Positions 19,083 to 29,593 of a stretch of DNA of 64,000 nucleotides are shown one piece after another. A program made the translations under genes and the position numbers. Source of the DNA: Acidimicrobiia bacterium. GTDB taxonomy: Bacteria > Acidobacteriota > Vicinamibacteria > Vicinamibacterales > CAVVIG01. Under the pieces are notes generated by a model that was not told where the DNA came from, did no database searches, and was given only the letters and a program-made list of their open reading frames with translations. Numbering within the stretch: the first letter of the stretch is position 1; every line of letters begins with the position of its first letter. Location of the stretch: contig VFZL01000003.1 of NCBI GenBank assembly GCA_016871175.1, positions 62,001 to 126,000 on the forward strand. The letters run 5' to 3'.

Positions 19083-19177
19083 CAGCGATCTAGAATCTAC
19101 TCCTCCACACGCTCCGGCAGAACGGCCGCCGCGACGGCTGCGGCTGAGCTGTCTGCGATTCGGTGCTAGCATCTGGC

Positions 19178-19477
19178 ATGCCTGCTGTCTTTTCCCGGGC
19201 GGAGATCGCGCGAATTGCCGCGCTCGCCCACCTCGAGCTTGGCGAACACGAGGTTGAGCTGTTCGCCGACCAGCTCGGCGATATCCTCGGGTACGCGAAC
19301 CAACTGCAGCCGATCGACACGACTGGTGTCCCGCCCACATCGAGTGTCGTCATCGAAGACGAGGGTGAGCGGGCGGACGCGGTCGTGCCGAGCGTCGATC
19401 GCGAGATCGCGCTGGCCAATGCCCCCGACGCGTCGCTCGAGGTGGGACTCTTTCGCGTGCCGCGTGTGATCGGGTAG
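19178..19477 (+). CDS. gatC: Asp-tRNA(Asn)/Glu-tRNA(Gln) amidotransferase subunit GatC
   Basis: [39 protein letters not shown]; immediately upstream of gatA. Confidence 0.9.
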   Translation: MPAVFSRAEIARIAALAHLELGEHEVELFADQLGDILGYANQLQPIDTTGVPPTSSVVIEDEGERADAVVPSVDREIALANAPDASLEVGLFRVPRVIG

Positions 19478-19484
19478 ACCACGG

Positions 19485-20966
19485 ATGGCGCACACGACAC
19501 TCAGCGCCGCGCGCACGGCGTGGCAGGTGGGAGCACACTCGGCCGTCGAGCTCTGCGAAGCGTCGCTCGCCGCCATCGCCGATCAGGACCCGGTCCTTGG
19601 AGCGTTCACTGAGGTCACGGCGGACCGCGCATTGAGTCGAGCCGCCGCGATCGATCGGGACCGCGAGGCATGGGCACACCAGCCGCTAGCCGGCGTCCCA
19701 GTGGCGATCAAGGACAACCTCTGCACTGCCGAAGTCCGCACGACGGCTTCGTCGCGAATACTCGAAACCTTCGTCCCGCCGTACACGGCAACAGCGGTCG
19801 CCAAGCTCGAAGCCGCCGGCGCCATCATCATAGGCAAGACGAATTGCGACGAGTTCGCGATGGGGTCGTCGACAGAGAACTCCGCGTTCCGCGTGACGCG
19901 GAATCCGTGGGCGACCGACCGCATACCCGGCGGATCGAGTGGCGGGTCTGCGGTGGCGGTGGCCTCCGGGATGGCTCCCCTCGCGCTCGGCTCGGACACA
20001 GGCGGATCCATCAGACAACCGGCGGCGCTCTGCGGCATCGTCGGCCTCAAGCCGACCTACGGACGCGTGTCTCGATACGGGCTGATCGCGTTCGCCTCGT
20101 CGCTCGACCAAGTCGGTCCGCTCACGTGGACGGTCGCCGACGCCGCGCTGGCACTCTCGGTCATCGCGGGCGGCGATGCGGCCGACGCCACGAGTGCGCC
20201 GCATCCGGTCCCGGACTACACAGTGGGGCTGACGGGGAACGCGCGCGGTCTTCGGATCGGCGTGCCGCGCGACCTCCTGAATGGCGAGGGTGTCGATGCG
20301 GATGTCGCGACACACGTCCAGCAGGCGCTCGAGACGCTCAAGGCTCGAGGAGCGTCGATCGTCGACATTGCGCTGCCGACTGCGGCGGCAGCCATCCCAA
20401 CCTACTACCTGGTGGCCACGGCCGAAGCCAGCTCGAATCTGGCGCGCTACGACGGCGTGCGTTACGGCTTTCGTGCGCCGGCAGAGGGACGCGACACGCT
20501 ACGCGCGATGTACTGCCGGACGCGCGAGCGGGGCTTCGGCGCGGAAGTCAAGCGACGGATCATGCTCGGCACCTACGTGCTCAGCGCCGGCTACTACGAT
20601 GCGTACTACCTGAAGGCCCAGCAGGTGCGCACGCTGATCCGGCGGGACTACGAGCGCGCGTTTGAGCAGGTCGACCTCGTCGCGATGCCGACAAGCCCGA
20701 CACCGGCGTTTCGCATCGGAGAGCGCATCGCCGATCCGGTCCAGATGTATCTGGCCGACATCTTCACGGTCAGCGCCAACCTCTCGGGGCTTCCGGCGAT
20801 CAGCGTCCCCTGTGGCTTCAGCACCGAGGGGCTGCCGATCGGCCTTCAGCTGACCGGACGGCACTTCGACGAAGCCACGCTCCTTCGCGCGGCAGACGCG
20901 TACGAGCGCGACGCGAACTGGTCTGTCCATCGTCCGCCCCACGTGGGGGCCCGCACACATGCCTGA
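19485..20966 (+). CDS. gatA: Asp-tRNA(Asn)/Glu-tRNA(Gln) amidotransferase subunit GatA
   Basis: Amidase signature [51 protein letters not shown]. Confidence 0.97.
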   Translation: MAHTTLSAARTAWQVGAHSAVELCEASLAAIADQDPVLGAFTEVTADRALSRAAAIDRDREAWAHQPLAGVPVAIKDNLCTAEVRTTASSRILETFVPPYTATAVAKLEAAGAIIIGKTNCDEFAMGSSTENSAFRVTRNPWATDRIPGGSSGGSAVAVASGMAPLALGSDTGGSIRQPAALCGIVGLKPTYGRVSRYGLIAFASSLDQVGPLTWTVADAALALSVIAGGDAADATSAPHPVPDYTVGLTGNARGLRIGVPRDLLNGEGVDADVATHVQQALETLKARGASIVDIALPTAAAAIPTYYLVATAEASSNLARYDGVRYGFRAPAEGRDTLRAMYCRTRERGFGAEVKRRIMLGTYVLSAGYYDAYYLKAQQVRTLIRRDYERAFEQVDLVAMPTSPTPAFRIGERIADPVQMYLADIFTVSANLSGLPAISVPCGFSTEGLPIGLQLTGRHFDEATLLRAADAYERDANWSVHRPPHVGARTHA

Positions 20967-21972
20967 GCCCGCGTGGGCGAACTGGCCGGACGAACGGCTC
21001 CTGTCGCTGCGTCTCTGCGATCTGAAGGTGACGCTCGCGGGTACAACGGTCGAGCGCCTGATCGCCCAAGTCAACAAAGAGCTCAATGACCGCGGCCTCG
21101 CGCAGCCGCACTACTATCTGTCGGACGAGTGGTTCACGGCCGACGGCGTGGCAGGCATCGCCGTGCCCTTTTATCTCGCGCACCCGCGTCTGGCACGCTT
21201 GGAGCTCGCCCAGATGCTCGAAGTGGAAGGGGGAGACGAGGAGACGTGCCTGCGGATTCTTCGGCACGAGGCAGGTCACGCCGTCGACAACGCCTACGAC
21301 CTGCGCCGCCAGCCGCTGCGCCGGCGACTGTTCGGCAACCCTGACGCCGTATATCCGAAGTACTACACGCCAAAGCCGTACAGCACAAACTTCGTGCATC
21401 ATCTCGATCACTGGTACGCCCAGAGCCACCCCGACGAAGATTTCGCCGAAACGTTCGCGGTATGGCTGGATCCGGCCTCGCTCTGGGGTCTGCGGTACGC
21501 GGGGTGGGGTGCCCAGCGCAAGCTGGAATACATGGACCGGTTGATGCACCGGATCAGGGGGACGGCGCCGAAGGTCACCTCGGTCCGACGAGTCGATCCG
21601 CTGCGACGATTGCGGCGCACGCTGCGCGACCACTATCGCCTGAAACGAGAGCACTACGGCCTCGACCACCCCGACTTCTGGGATGACGACCTCCGCCAGG
21701 TGTTCTCCGACGCACCCGAGTTCGCAAAGCGCAAGTCGGCGGCACGCTTTGTCCGTGCCATTCGCCGAGAGGTTCGGACAACGGTTGCAAGCTTCACCGA
21801 CAGCTACCAGTACACGATCGATCAATTGATTGAGAAGGTCATCGCGCGCTGCCGCGAGCTCAACCTCCGCCTCACTGACGATGAGCAGACGGCCAAGGTC
21901 GATTTCGTGGTGTTCCTCACAGTCCAGACGATGAACTACCTGCACGGCGGGCGGCACCGAGTGGCGCTATGA
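20959..21972 (+). CDS. putative zinc-binding metallopeptidase
   Basis: HExxH motif in [16 protein letters not shown], later [16 protein letters not shown]; overlaps gatA end. Confidence 0.8.
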   Translation: MPEPAWANWPDERLLSLRLCDLKVTLAGTTVERLIAQVNKELNDRGLAQPHYYLSDEWFTADGVAGIAVPFYLAHPRLARLELAQMLEVEGGDEETCLRILRHEAGHAVDNAYDLRRQPLRRRLFGNPDAVYPKYYTPKPYSTNFVHHLDHWYAQSHPDEDFAETFAVWLDPASLWGLRYAGWGAQRKLEYMDRLMHRIRGTAPKVTSVRRVDPLRRLRRTLRDHYRLKREHYGLDHPDFWDDDLRQVFSDAPEFAKRKSAARFVRAIRREVRTTVASFTDSYQYTIDQLIEKVIARCRELNLRLTDDEQTAKVDFVVFLTVQTMNYLHGGRHRVAL

Positions 21973-23000
21973 GCGGAACCAAACTGCGTGTGCTGGCCCT
22001 GGTGCATCGACATCTCGTGCCGCCAGAAACGGTGCCCGAGGACACCGATCTGCTCGCCGCGCCCTGGCGGACCGAGTACGATGTGATCTCGACGTTACGC
22101 TCGCTGGGGCACGATGTCCTGCCGCTCGGCGTTCACGACGATCTCGGCGAGCTTCGCCGCGCCAACTTCGAGTGGAAGCCACAGATCGCCTTCAACCTCC
22201 TCGAGGGCTTCGACGACATCACCATCTTCGACCAGAATGTCGTCAGTCACCTGGAGCTGCTCAAGCTCGCGTACACGGGCTGTAATCCCCGTGGGTTGAT
22301 CCTCTCGCGCGACAAGTCTCTCTCGAAGAAGCTGCTTGCCTACCATCGCATCCCCGTTCCGGAGTCCGAAGTCTTTCGTGTCGGTCGGCTGGGCCGGCGG
22401 CCCAAGCGCCTGCCCTACCCGCTGATCGTGAAACCGCTCACGCAAGAATCTTCGGTCGGCATCTCGCAGGCTTCGGTGGTCGAGACGGACGAGAAGCTCG
22501 AGGAGCGGGTCGCGTTCGTGCACCAGAGCATCGGCACCGCGGCAATCGTCGAGCAGTACATCGAGGGTCGCGAGCTCTATGTTGCGATTCTCGGCAACCA
22601 GACGCTGCAGTCGTTCCCCGTCTGGGAGCTGTTCTTCACCCACATGCCCACTGACGCCAAGCGGATCGCGACCGATCGGGTCAAGTGGAGTGTGAAGTAC
22701 CAGAAGAAGTACGGGATCGAGAGCGGGCCGGCGAAAGACCTCTCCGAGTCGATCTGCGAGCGGATTCAGCACACGTGCAAGCGGGCGTATCGAGCGCTCG
22801 AGCTGAGCGGCTACGCCCGCATCGACCTGCGACTCGACGCCGAAGGCCGACTGTGGGTGCTCGAAGCGAATCCGAACCCACAGATCGCCCGCGGGGAAGA
22901 CTTCGCCGCGTCAGCTGAAAGAGCAGGTCTGGGCTACGAAGGGCTGCTCCAGCGGATCCTCAACCTCGGACTCCGATGGCAGCCGGAGAGCTTCGCATAG
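21969..23000 (+). CDS. ATP-grasp protein, D-alanine--D-alanine ligase-like
   Basis: PLIVKPLTQESSVGIS, AIVEQYIEGRELYVAILG, GYARIDLRLDAEGRLWVLEANPNP; ATGA overlap with the metallopeptidase. Confidence 0.85.
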   Translation: MSGTKLRVLALVHRHLVPPETVPEDTDLLAAPWRTEYDVISTLRSLGHDVLPLGVHDDLGELRRANFEWKPQIAFNLLEGFDDITIFDQNVVSHLELLKLAYTGCNPRGLILSRDKSLSKKLLAYHRIPVPESEVFRVGRLGRRPKRLPYPLIVKPLTQESSVGISQASVVETDEKLEERVAFVHQSIGTAAIVEQYIEGRELYVAILGNQTLQSFPVWELFFTHMPTDAKRIATDRVKWSVKYQKKYGIESGPAKDLSESICERIQHTCKRAYRALELSGYARIDLRLDAEGRLWVLEANPNPQIARGEDFAASAERAGLGYEGLLQRILNLGLRWQPESFA

Positions 23001-23210
23001 CCGAGCCCGCAGGTCGGCGGGGCCAAGCGGGGATTGCCGGGGATTGCCGGGCGTAGATGTAAGAACCGCGCGATGAGCCAGATGCTCCCCAATGCGAGCG
23101 CTGCGCCCAGGAGCCGAGCACCGCACCGAGCACGCCGCGTGATGGACAGACACCGCCGCGAGGCGGGAGGTCCCGCTCGGCAGGTGGTCGTGGTTGACCG
23201 CGGCCACGCA

Positions 23211-23522
23211 CTAGCTGGATTCGGCGGCTCGACGACCGCCTCGGATCCACACGGGCACCGTGTAGGGCACGAGACGTCGACGAACTTCCTCCATCGCAAC
23301 GCGCTCGGGCTTTAGAGGCGCCGTTCCTTGATCCGTTCCAAAGCGGATGCGGGCTCCACGACGCAGTTGCTTGGCCCGCATGGCCGCCACGTCGACGAAC
23401 AGGAATCGGCTCGTAATCGGAACCGCTGGCTCGAGCGAAACGACTGGTCCGTCTTCGAGAACAGAGGTTTCCAGTGCTGCAGCGCGTTCAGTTGGCTCTG
23501 GCTGTGAGATCGTGTCTTCCAT
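23211..23522 (-). CDS. RNA polymerase omega-subunit-like protein
   Basis: SRFLFVDVAAMRAKQLRRGARIRF...LKPERVAMEEVRRRLVPY fits the omega pattern (RF.LV.VAA.RA.QL..G...I.A..E...GL). Confidence 0.55.
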   Translation of the reverse strand: MEDTISQPEPTERAAALETSVLEDGPVVSLEPAVPITSRFLFVDVAAMRAKQLRRGARIRFGTDQGTAPLKPERVAMEEVRRRLVPYTVPVWIRGGRRAAESS

Positions 23523-23545
23523 CGCTTCCCAGACGATAACACGAA

Positions 23546-23577
23546 GGCCGGGTTGGCCGGGTGGGCCGGGTGGGCCC
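23546..23577. repeat. 9-bp tandem repeat GGCCGGGT(T/G), about 3.5 copies
   Basis: ggccgggtt ggccgggtg ggccgggtg ggccc read directly. Confidence 0.85.
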
Positions 23578-23645
23578 AGCAGATGGCTGGAAGGCGTGAC
23601 CTGCCACCTGCGCGACCGACCCGGCTTGACCCGTCCCGAGTAAGA

Positions 23646-24098
23646 CTAGGCGGCTACGTCAATCTTGATCTGCCGCGGCTTGGCCTCTTCGCGCATCGGA
23701 AGCTTAACGGTCAGCACGCCATCTCGATAGTCCGCTGACACCCGGCCGGCGTCGAGGGTCTGCGGCAGCGAGAACGACCGGCTGAACGTGCCGTACCGAC
23801 GCTCGATCCGGTGGAACTGCTCCTCTTTCACCTCGGAGCTCAACTTCTTCTCACCCTTGATCGTGAGCGTGCCGTTGTCGACGGTGATCTCGATATCTTC
23901 GCGCTGCATGTCCGGCAACTCGGCCTTCAGCACGACCTCGTGGTCGCCGTTCTGGTAGATGTCCACCGGCGGAACCCACGCACCCGATGTCATCAGCCCC
24001 TCATCACTGCGGCCGTATGCGTCGCTGAACACCCGGTTGATCCGGTCCTGCAACTGCGAAAACTCGCGAAACGGGTCACTCCAACGAACGATTGCCAT
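23646..24098 (-). CDS. Hsp20/alpha-crystallin small heat shock protein
   Basis: MAIVRWSDPFREFSQLQDRINRVFSD...VKAELPDMQREDIEITVDNGTLTIKGEKK...GTFSRSFSLPQTLDAGRVSADYRDGVLTVKLP; RBS-like AAAGGAC upstream. Confidence 0.93.
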   Translation of the reverse strand: MAIVRWSDPFREFSQLQDRINRVFSDAYGRSDEGLMTSGAWVPPVDIYQNGDHEVVLKAELPDMQREDIEITVDNGTLTIKGEKKLSSEVKEEQFHRIERRYGTFSRSFSLPQTLDAGRVSADYRDGVLTVKLPMREEAKPRQIKIDVAA

Positions 24099-24124
24099 GA
24101 TGTTGTGTCCTTTCTTTGCCACTG

Positions 24125-24148
24125 GCGCTGGGGCCCCATCCCCAGCGC
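24125..24148. other. stable hairpin in the dnaK-hsp20 intergenic region
   Basis: Perfect 9-bp stem gcgctgggg / ccccagcgc with 6-nt loop; no U-tract follows on the minus strand. Confidence 0.65.
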
Positions 24149-24236
24149 AGAACTCACGCCAATGCCTTCGCCACCGATCCCCATGTCCTCGGCTCCGGCT
24201 GGTCGCGGATGCTTCCTGCACCCGCGCACCTCCGCC

Positions 24237-26144
24237 CTAGAGGGTCTCCGCGTACTCCGCGTCTACCACCTCGGCGTCGCGGACGTCCTTGCTGTGCGAC
24301 GGCGATCCCGACCGCTCGGCGTTCTGACCGCCGGAGCCGGACTGGGCCGACTTGTAGAGGAACTCGGCGACGCTGTGTGAGGCCCGCTGCAGCGCGTCGG
24401 TCGCGGCCTTGATGCGGCCGAGGTCATCCCCTTCGCTGACCTTGCGCGCGTCCACGATCGCCGCTTCCACCCTGGACCGGTCACCGACGCTGATCCGCTC
24501 GCGGTTCTCGTTCACCGTCTTCTCGACCTGATAGACCAACGCGTCGACCTGGTTGCGCGCGTCGACGAGATCGCGGCGCGCCTGGTCCTCGGCGGCGTGG
24601 CTCTGCGCATCCTTCACCATCCGTTCGACCTCGTCTTTCGACAGGCCGCTCGATCCGCTGATGGTGATCTTCTGCTCTTTGCCGGTCGCCAGATCCTTCG
24701 CAGAGACGTTGACGATGCCGTTCGCGTCGATGTCGAACGCGACCTCGATCTGCGGCAGGCCACGCGGCGAAGGCGGAAGACCTCCGAGATGGAACCGTCC
24801 GAGCGTGCGGTTGTCACGCGCCATCGGGCGCTCACCCTGCAGCACGTGGACCTCGACGCTCGTCTGGTTGTCGGTCGCCGTGGAGAAGGTCTCGCTCTTC
24901 CGCGTGGGAATCGTCGTGTTGCGCGGAATCAGCGTTGTCAGCACACCGCCGAGCGTTTCGATGCCGAGCGAGAGTGGTGTCACGTCGAGCAGCAGGACGT
25001 CCTTGACTTCGCCCGCCAGCACGCCGCCTTGAATCGCCGCACCGATCGCGACCACTTCATCGGGGTTCACCCCCTTGTGGGGCTCCTTCTTGAAGTAGTC
25101 CTTCACGAGCTGCTGAACCTTGGGCATGCGCGTCGACCCACCGACGAGCACGACCTCGTCGATTTTCGAGGGGTCGACGCCCGCGTCAGCCAGCGCCTGC
25201 CGCACCGGACCCATCGTCCGCTGGAGCAGATCGTCGACGAGCGACTCGAGCTTCGAGCGCGTCAACTTGACCTGCAGATGCTTGGGTCCGGTCGCATCCG
25301 CCGTGATGAACGGCAGATTGATCTCGGTTTCGAGCGCGGTAGATAGCTCGATTTTTGCCTTCTCCGCTGCCTCTTTCAGGCGCTGAAGCGCCATGCGGTC
25401 CTTGGTGAGGTCGGGGCCTTCGCTCTTCTTGAACTCGCCGGCCAGCCACTGAATGATGCGGTCATCCAGATCGTCACCACCAAGATGCGTGTCGCCGTTG
25501 GTCGCCTTGACCTCGACCACGCCCTCGCCGACTTCGAGCACCGAGACATCGAAGGTCCCGCCGCCGAAGTCGTACACCGCAATCGTCTCGTCCTTCTTCT
25601 TGTCGAGCCCGTACGCGAGCGCGGCGGCCGTCGGTTCGTTGATGATGCGCAAGACGTTGAGCCCCGCGATCTGTCCGGCGTCCTTGGTCGCCTGCCGCTG
25701 CGCGTCGTTGAAGTAGGCGGGAACGGTGATCACGGCATCGGTCACCTTCTCACCCAAGTAGTCCTCCGCGGCCTGTTTGAGCCTCTGGAGCACCATCGCT
25801 GAGATTTCGGGTGGCGAGTACGACTTGCCCCTGACATCGATCCGCGCGTCGCCGTTCGCGGCCTGCGTCACCCTGTACGGCACGCGTGACGCTTCCTTCG
25901 AGACCTCGTCGTGTTTCCGCCCCATGAACCGCTTGATCGAAAAGACGGTGTTCTCGGGGTTGGTGACGGCCTGGCGTTTGGCCACCTGGCCTACGAGTCG
26001 TTCGCCGTCCTTCGAGATCGCGACCACCGAAGGCGTGATTCGTGAACCCTCCTGGTTGACGATGACGGTCGGCTGTCCGCCTTCCATGACAGCCACCACG
26101 GAGTTCGTGGTGCCGAGGTCAATGCCGATGACTTTGCCAGCCAT
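24237..26144 (-). CDS. dnaK: molecular chaperone DnaK (Hsp70)
   Basis: [43 protein letters not shown]...; full-length Hsp70 motifs. Confidence 0.98.
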   Translation of the reverse strand: MAGKVIGIDLGTTNSVVAVMEGGQPTVIVNQEGSRITPSVVAISKDGERLVGQVAKRQAVTNPENTVFSIKRFMGRKHDEVSKEASRVPYRVTQAANGDARIDVRGKSYSPPEISAMVLQRLKQAAEDYLGEKVTDAVITVPAYFNDAQRQATKDAGQIAGLNVLRIINEPTAAALAYGLDKKKDETIAVYDFGGGTFDVSVLEVGEGVVEVKATNGDTHLGGDDLDDRIIQWLAGEFKKSEGPDLTKDRMALQRLKEAAEKAKIELSTALETEINLPFITADATGPKHLQVKLTRSKLESLVDDLLQRTMGPVRQALADAGVDPSKIDEVVLVGGSTRMPKVQQLVKDYFKKEPHKGVNPDEVVAIGAAIQGGVLAGEVKDVLLLDVTPLSLGIETLGGVLTTLIPRNTTIPTRKSETFSTATDNQTSVEVHVLQGERPMARDNRTLGRFHLGGLPPSPRGLPQIEVAFDIDANGIVNVSAKDLATGKEQKITISGSSGLSKDEVERMVKDAQSHAAEDQARRDLVDARNQVDALVYQVEKTVNENRERISVGDRSRVEAAIVDARKVSEGDDLGRIKAATDALQRASHSVAEFLYKSAQSGSGGQNAERSGSPSHSKDVRDAEVVDAEYAETL

Positions 26145-26189
26145 GTGTTCTTTTAAAAACCTCCGGCGAATAACCCTGAGCAGAAGTCT

Positions 26190-26243
26190 ACGAATTATAT
26201 GAGTGTATGTAAATAAGTTTTTTTTAGTGTGTATATATTAAGT
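26190..26243. promoter_or_regulatory. AT-rich promoter island between dnaK and a divergent gene
   Basis: A/T-dominated stretch (aattatatgagtgtatgtaaataagttttttttagtgtgtatatatta) in a GC-rich background; minus strand contains TATAAT (26194-26199). Confidence 0.5.
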
Positions 26244-26504
26244 CTTCCGGCCACTGGGGGTGAACTTGCCCGCGAGCCGTCCGAACAAGAGCGCACGGGT
26301 TGTCATATATCCGCACGACTCCGAACCACCCCGACAGTTCCGCCAAGGATGAGCTCGGTCACCCCGCTGTTCCACGGCCCCGGGACGGTTTCCGACGCGA
26401 CAAACGCAGGCGCCCCGCCGCGAAGGGAACTCGACTCGGCGCTGGACCCCGCGCTGAAAGAAACGACGCACCAATTCCCTGGCGCCTGTGCGATCATCGC
26501 GACC

Positions 26505-26900
26505 ATGCGCTCGCGCCTACAGGCTGTCGTCCTTCCATCGGACGTGGGCGAGTTCTCTGAGGAGGCGCGTCGCGTCTTTCTTGAGCTCGGCCGGATTTCG
26601 AGCCCAGATGCCCTGACGGGCGAATGCACACCAGCCGTCGACGTCTATGAGACGGACGAAGCGGTGGAGGTCGTGATGGACCTGCCGGGCGTGGAGAGCG
26701 GCGCCGTGCGCGTCGTCATCAAGGGCGCCGCCGTGCTCCTGGCCGGAGAGAAGACGCCGCGCCGTGGACGGGGCGACTTTACTTTTCATCTGGTGGAGCG
26801 AGACTTCGGTCGCTTCGCCCGACTCGTCCGACTCTCGGCGGCCTGCGATGGAGGCCGCGCGATTCAGGTGCCGGTCACGACGGCACAGCCCACCAAGTAA
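26505..26900 (+). CDS. divergent Hsp20/alpha-crystallin-like protein
   Basis: TPAVDVYETDEAVEVVMDLPGVESGAVRVVIKGAAVLLAGEKTPRR...FHLVERDFGRFARLVRLSAACD matches the alpha-crystallin core. Start uncertain. Confidence 0.75.
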   Translation: MRSRLQAVVLPSDVGEFSEEARRVFLELGRISSPDALTGECTPAVDVYETDEAVEVVMDLPGVESGAVRVVIKGAAVLLAGEKTPRRGRGDFTFHLVERDFGRFARLVRLSAACDGGRAIQVPVTTAQPTK

Positions 26901-27715
26901 TGCGGCTCCTCTTCATCGGCGACATTGTGGGGCGGCCAGGACGCGAGCTGGTGCGGCGCGGCTTGGCCTATCTGGTCGAGCAGTACCAGATTGACCTCGT
27001 GATTGCGAACGCCGAGAACGCGGCAGCCGGCTTCGGTATCACGCGCGAGATCGGCGATCAGCTCCTGGAGTGTGGCATCGACGTGATGACCTCCGGCAAC
27101 CACATCTGGGACAAGAAGGAGGCCGTCGACTACATCGGCGCTGAGCCGCGTCTGTTGCGGCCTGCCAACTACCCGTCTGGCGTGCCCGGGAACGGGAGTT
27201 ACCTCGCCCGTACCCGGGACGGCCGAGCGGTTGGCGTGATCAACGTCATGGGGCGCGTGTTCATGCCCGCCATCGACGATCCGTTCACGGTCGTGCTGCG
27301 GGAGATCGAAGCGCTGCGCCAGCGGGCGCGCGTCATCTTCGTGGACTTCCATGCCGAAGCCACTTCCGAGAAGATCGCAATGGGTTGGCACCTCGACGGC
27401 AAAGTCACGGCCGTCATCGGGACGCACACGCACGTGCAGACCGCGGACGAGCGGATCCTGCCGAAGGGAACGGCCTACCTCACCGATGTGGGCATGACGG
27501 GACCGCACGACTCGGTGATCGGCGTCGAGATCGAAGCGGCCTTGGGGCGTTTCCTGAACGCGATGCCCGTGCGCCTCGAAACGGCCACAGGGAACCCGCG
27601 TCTTCACGCTGCGGTCGTCGAGGCTGCGGACGACACCGGCAAAGCGACCGATATCGAGCGCGTGAGCCATAGCCTCGAGGAGCTCGTCGCGCTCTCCGGG
27701 GATTCCCATGGGTGA
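26900..27715 (+). CDS. TIGR00282/YmdB-type metallophosphoesterase
   Basis: MRLLFIGDIVGRPGRELVRRGL...NAENAAAGFGIT...GIDVMTSGNHIWDKKE...VDFHAEATSEKIAMGWHLDGKVTAVIGTHTHVQTADERIL. Confidence 0.95.
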   Translation: MRLLFIGDIVGRPGRELVRRGLAYLVEQYQIDLVIANAENAAAGFGITREIGDQLLECGIDVMTSGNHIWDKKEAVDYIGAEPRLLRPANYPSGVPGNGSYLARTRDGRAVGVINVMGRVFMPAIDDPFTVVLREIEALRQRARVIFVDFHAEATSEKIAMGWHLDGKVTAVIGTHTHVQTADERILPKGTAYLTDVGMTGPHDSVIGVEIEAALGRFLNAMPVRLETATGNPRLHAAVVEAADDTGKATDIERVSHSLEELVALSGDSHG

Positions 27716-29330
27716 TTTGTTCGACCTGCCGTTCGAGGAGGAACAGGACCAGCCGACCGCGCAGGAGCCGCCGACCGACGGGCGATTGCGCGCGACGCCC
27801 GCACCGCCGCACTCGTCGCCCCCGCAGGCCTCACCACGTCCGGCTTCGCCGCCTTCGGTGCCCCCACTTCCCGTGCCTGAACGTGTGGGTGAGGTCGTCC
27901 CCGCGGCCCTGGCACGGCCGATCGCCGCACCGCACGAACGAGATCGCGCACCGCGCCGGCGGCCAGGGGCTTCCTCCGGTCGCGCGCTGACGGTCGGTCA
28001 GCTCACGGCGCAGATACGTCACCTGCTCGAGAGCGAGCTCTTCGAAGTGTGGGTCGAAGGCGAGCTCTCGAACTGTCGACTGTGGAATACCGGCCATCTG
28101 TACTTCACGTTGAAGGACTCCTCCGCGCAAATCAAAGGCGTGATCTTCCGCTCCTCGCTGCGCTACCTCCGATTCAAGCCCGAGGATGGGCTGAAGGTCG
28201 TCGCGCGCGGACGAGTCTCCGTGTACGACCCCAAGGGCGAGTATCAGCTCGTGTGCGAGCACCTCGAGCCGCAAGGTCTCGGTGCGTTGCAACTGGCCTT
28301 CGAGCAGCTGAAGGCACGCCTGCAGGAGGAGGGGCTCTTCGACCCGGCGCGGAAGCGTCCGCTACCGGCGCTCCCGCGCAAGATTGGCCTGGTGACGTCG
28401 ACCGATGGCGCGGCCATACGCGACATCCTGAAAGTCTTGGCCAGACGCCATTCCACCGCGCACATCGTGATCCGGCCCGCACGCGTGCAGGGTGAAGGCG
28501 CCTCGGTCGAGATCGCACGGGGGCTGAAAGCGCTCGGCCACGTGCCAGGTGTCGATGTCATCATCGTGGGCCGTGGCGGCGGGTCGATTGAGGATCTCTG
28601 GTCCTTCAACGAAGAAATCGTGGCCCGCGCGATCACGCTCTGTCCCGTGCCAGTCATTTCGGCCGTTGGACATGAGACTGACGTGACGATCGCTGACTTC
28701 GTCGCGGATCTCCGCGCGCCGACGCCGTCGGCCGCCGCCGAAATGGTCATCGCGGCGAAGGACGAGTTCAGGGCACGAATCGATCGCCTCGCGGATCGGC
28801 TCCGTACGTCGGCGGTCGGGCGACTGCGCACGCTCGGTCGCCGGCTTCAGCTCCTGACCAGCCGCCCGGCCCTCGCGGGTCTGCCGAGTCGTGTCGCCAA
28901 CCGAGGTCGTCATGTCGCGGAGCTATCGCATGCGCTGGCACACACGGGCCGGCTGACGCTCCAGTCGCGAGAGCGCCACGTGCGGTCGCTCGAGCGCCGC
29001 CTTCGGGCGTGCGACCTTCGACAGCGACTCGCGCACGTGCGGACGCGGTTGGTCGGCGTCGATGGACGAGGGGCGGCGGCGCTGACACGCCGGCTCCATC
29101 GGGCCACCACCCAGCTGCGCGAATGCGCGGGGCGCTTGGAGAGCTTGAGCCCGCTGGCCGTCCTCGGGCGCGGGTACGCCGTGTGCTGGAATGCCGACCG
29201 GACCCGGATCATCCGCGCGGCGACACAGGCCACGCCGGGCGATCGGGTGCGAGTCACATTGGCCGAGGGCGAGCTCGACTGCGACGTCCGCGATACGATC
29301 CTCGACTCGGCACCGCGTGTTCAGTCCTGA
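27708..29330 (+). CDS. xseA: exodeoxyribonuclease VII large subunit, with Pro-rich N-terminal extension
   Basis: LTVGQLTAQIRHLLESELFEVWVEGELSNCRLWNTGHLYFTLKD...GRGGGSIEDLWSFNEEIVARAI...GHETDVTIADFVADLRAPTPSAAAE. Confidence 0.95.
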   Translation: MGDLFDLPFEEEQDQPTAQEPPTDGRLRATPAPPHSSPPQASPRPASPPSVPPLPVPERVGEVVPAALARPIAAPHERDRAPRRRPGASSGRALTVGQLTAQIRHLLESELFEVWVEGELSNCRLWNTGHLYFTLKDSSAQIKGVIFRSSLRYLRFKPEDGLKVVARGRVSVYDPKGEYQLVCEHLEPQGLGALQLAFEQLKARLQEEGLFDPARKRPLPALPRKIGLVTSTDGAAIRDILKVLARRHSTAHIVIRPARVQGEGASVEIARGLKALGHVPGVDVIIVGRGGGSIEDLWSFNEEIVARAITLCPVPVISAVGHETDVTIADFVADLRAPTPSAAAEMVIAAKDEFRARIDRLADRLRTSAVGRLRTLGRRLQLLTSRPALAGLPSRVANRGRHVAELSHALAHTGRLTLQSRERHVRSLERRLRACDLRQRLAHVRTRLVGVDGRGAAALTRRLHRATTQLRECAGRLESLSPLAVLGRGYAVCWNADRTRIIRAATQATPGDRVRVTLAEGELDCDVRDTILDSAPRVQS

Positions 29331-29346
29331 GCCCGAACTGCGTCCC

Positions 29347-29592
29347 ATGGCCGATCCGTCAATCAGAGATTTCGAAGCTGCGATTGCCGAGCTCGACGGC
29401 ATCGTGAAGAAGCTAGAAGAAGGCGATCTATCGCTGGAACAGTCGCTCGCGCTGTACGAGCGCGGGGTTCAGCTCTCGCGCTTTTGCCACGCGAAGCTCG
29501 AGGACGCCGAGCGCCGCATCGAGATCCTGACCGATCGCGGCGAACTCAAGCCCGCGCCAGCGTCGCTGCAGCCCGACGACACGGACCGCTGA
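29347..29592 (+). CDS. xseB: exodeoxyribonuclease VII small subunit
   Basis: IRDFEAAIAELDGIVKKLEEGDLSLEQSLALYERGVQLSRFCHAKLEDAERRIEIL. Confidence 0.95.
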   Translation: MADPSIRDFEAAIAELDGIVKKLEEGDLSLEQSLALYERGVQLSRFCHAKLEDAERRIEILTDRGELKPAPASLQPDDTDR

Positions 29593-29593
29593 C

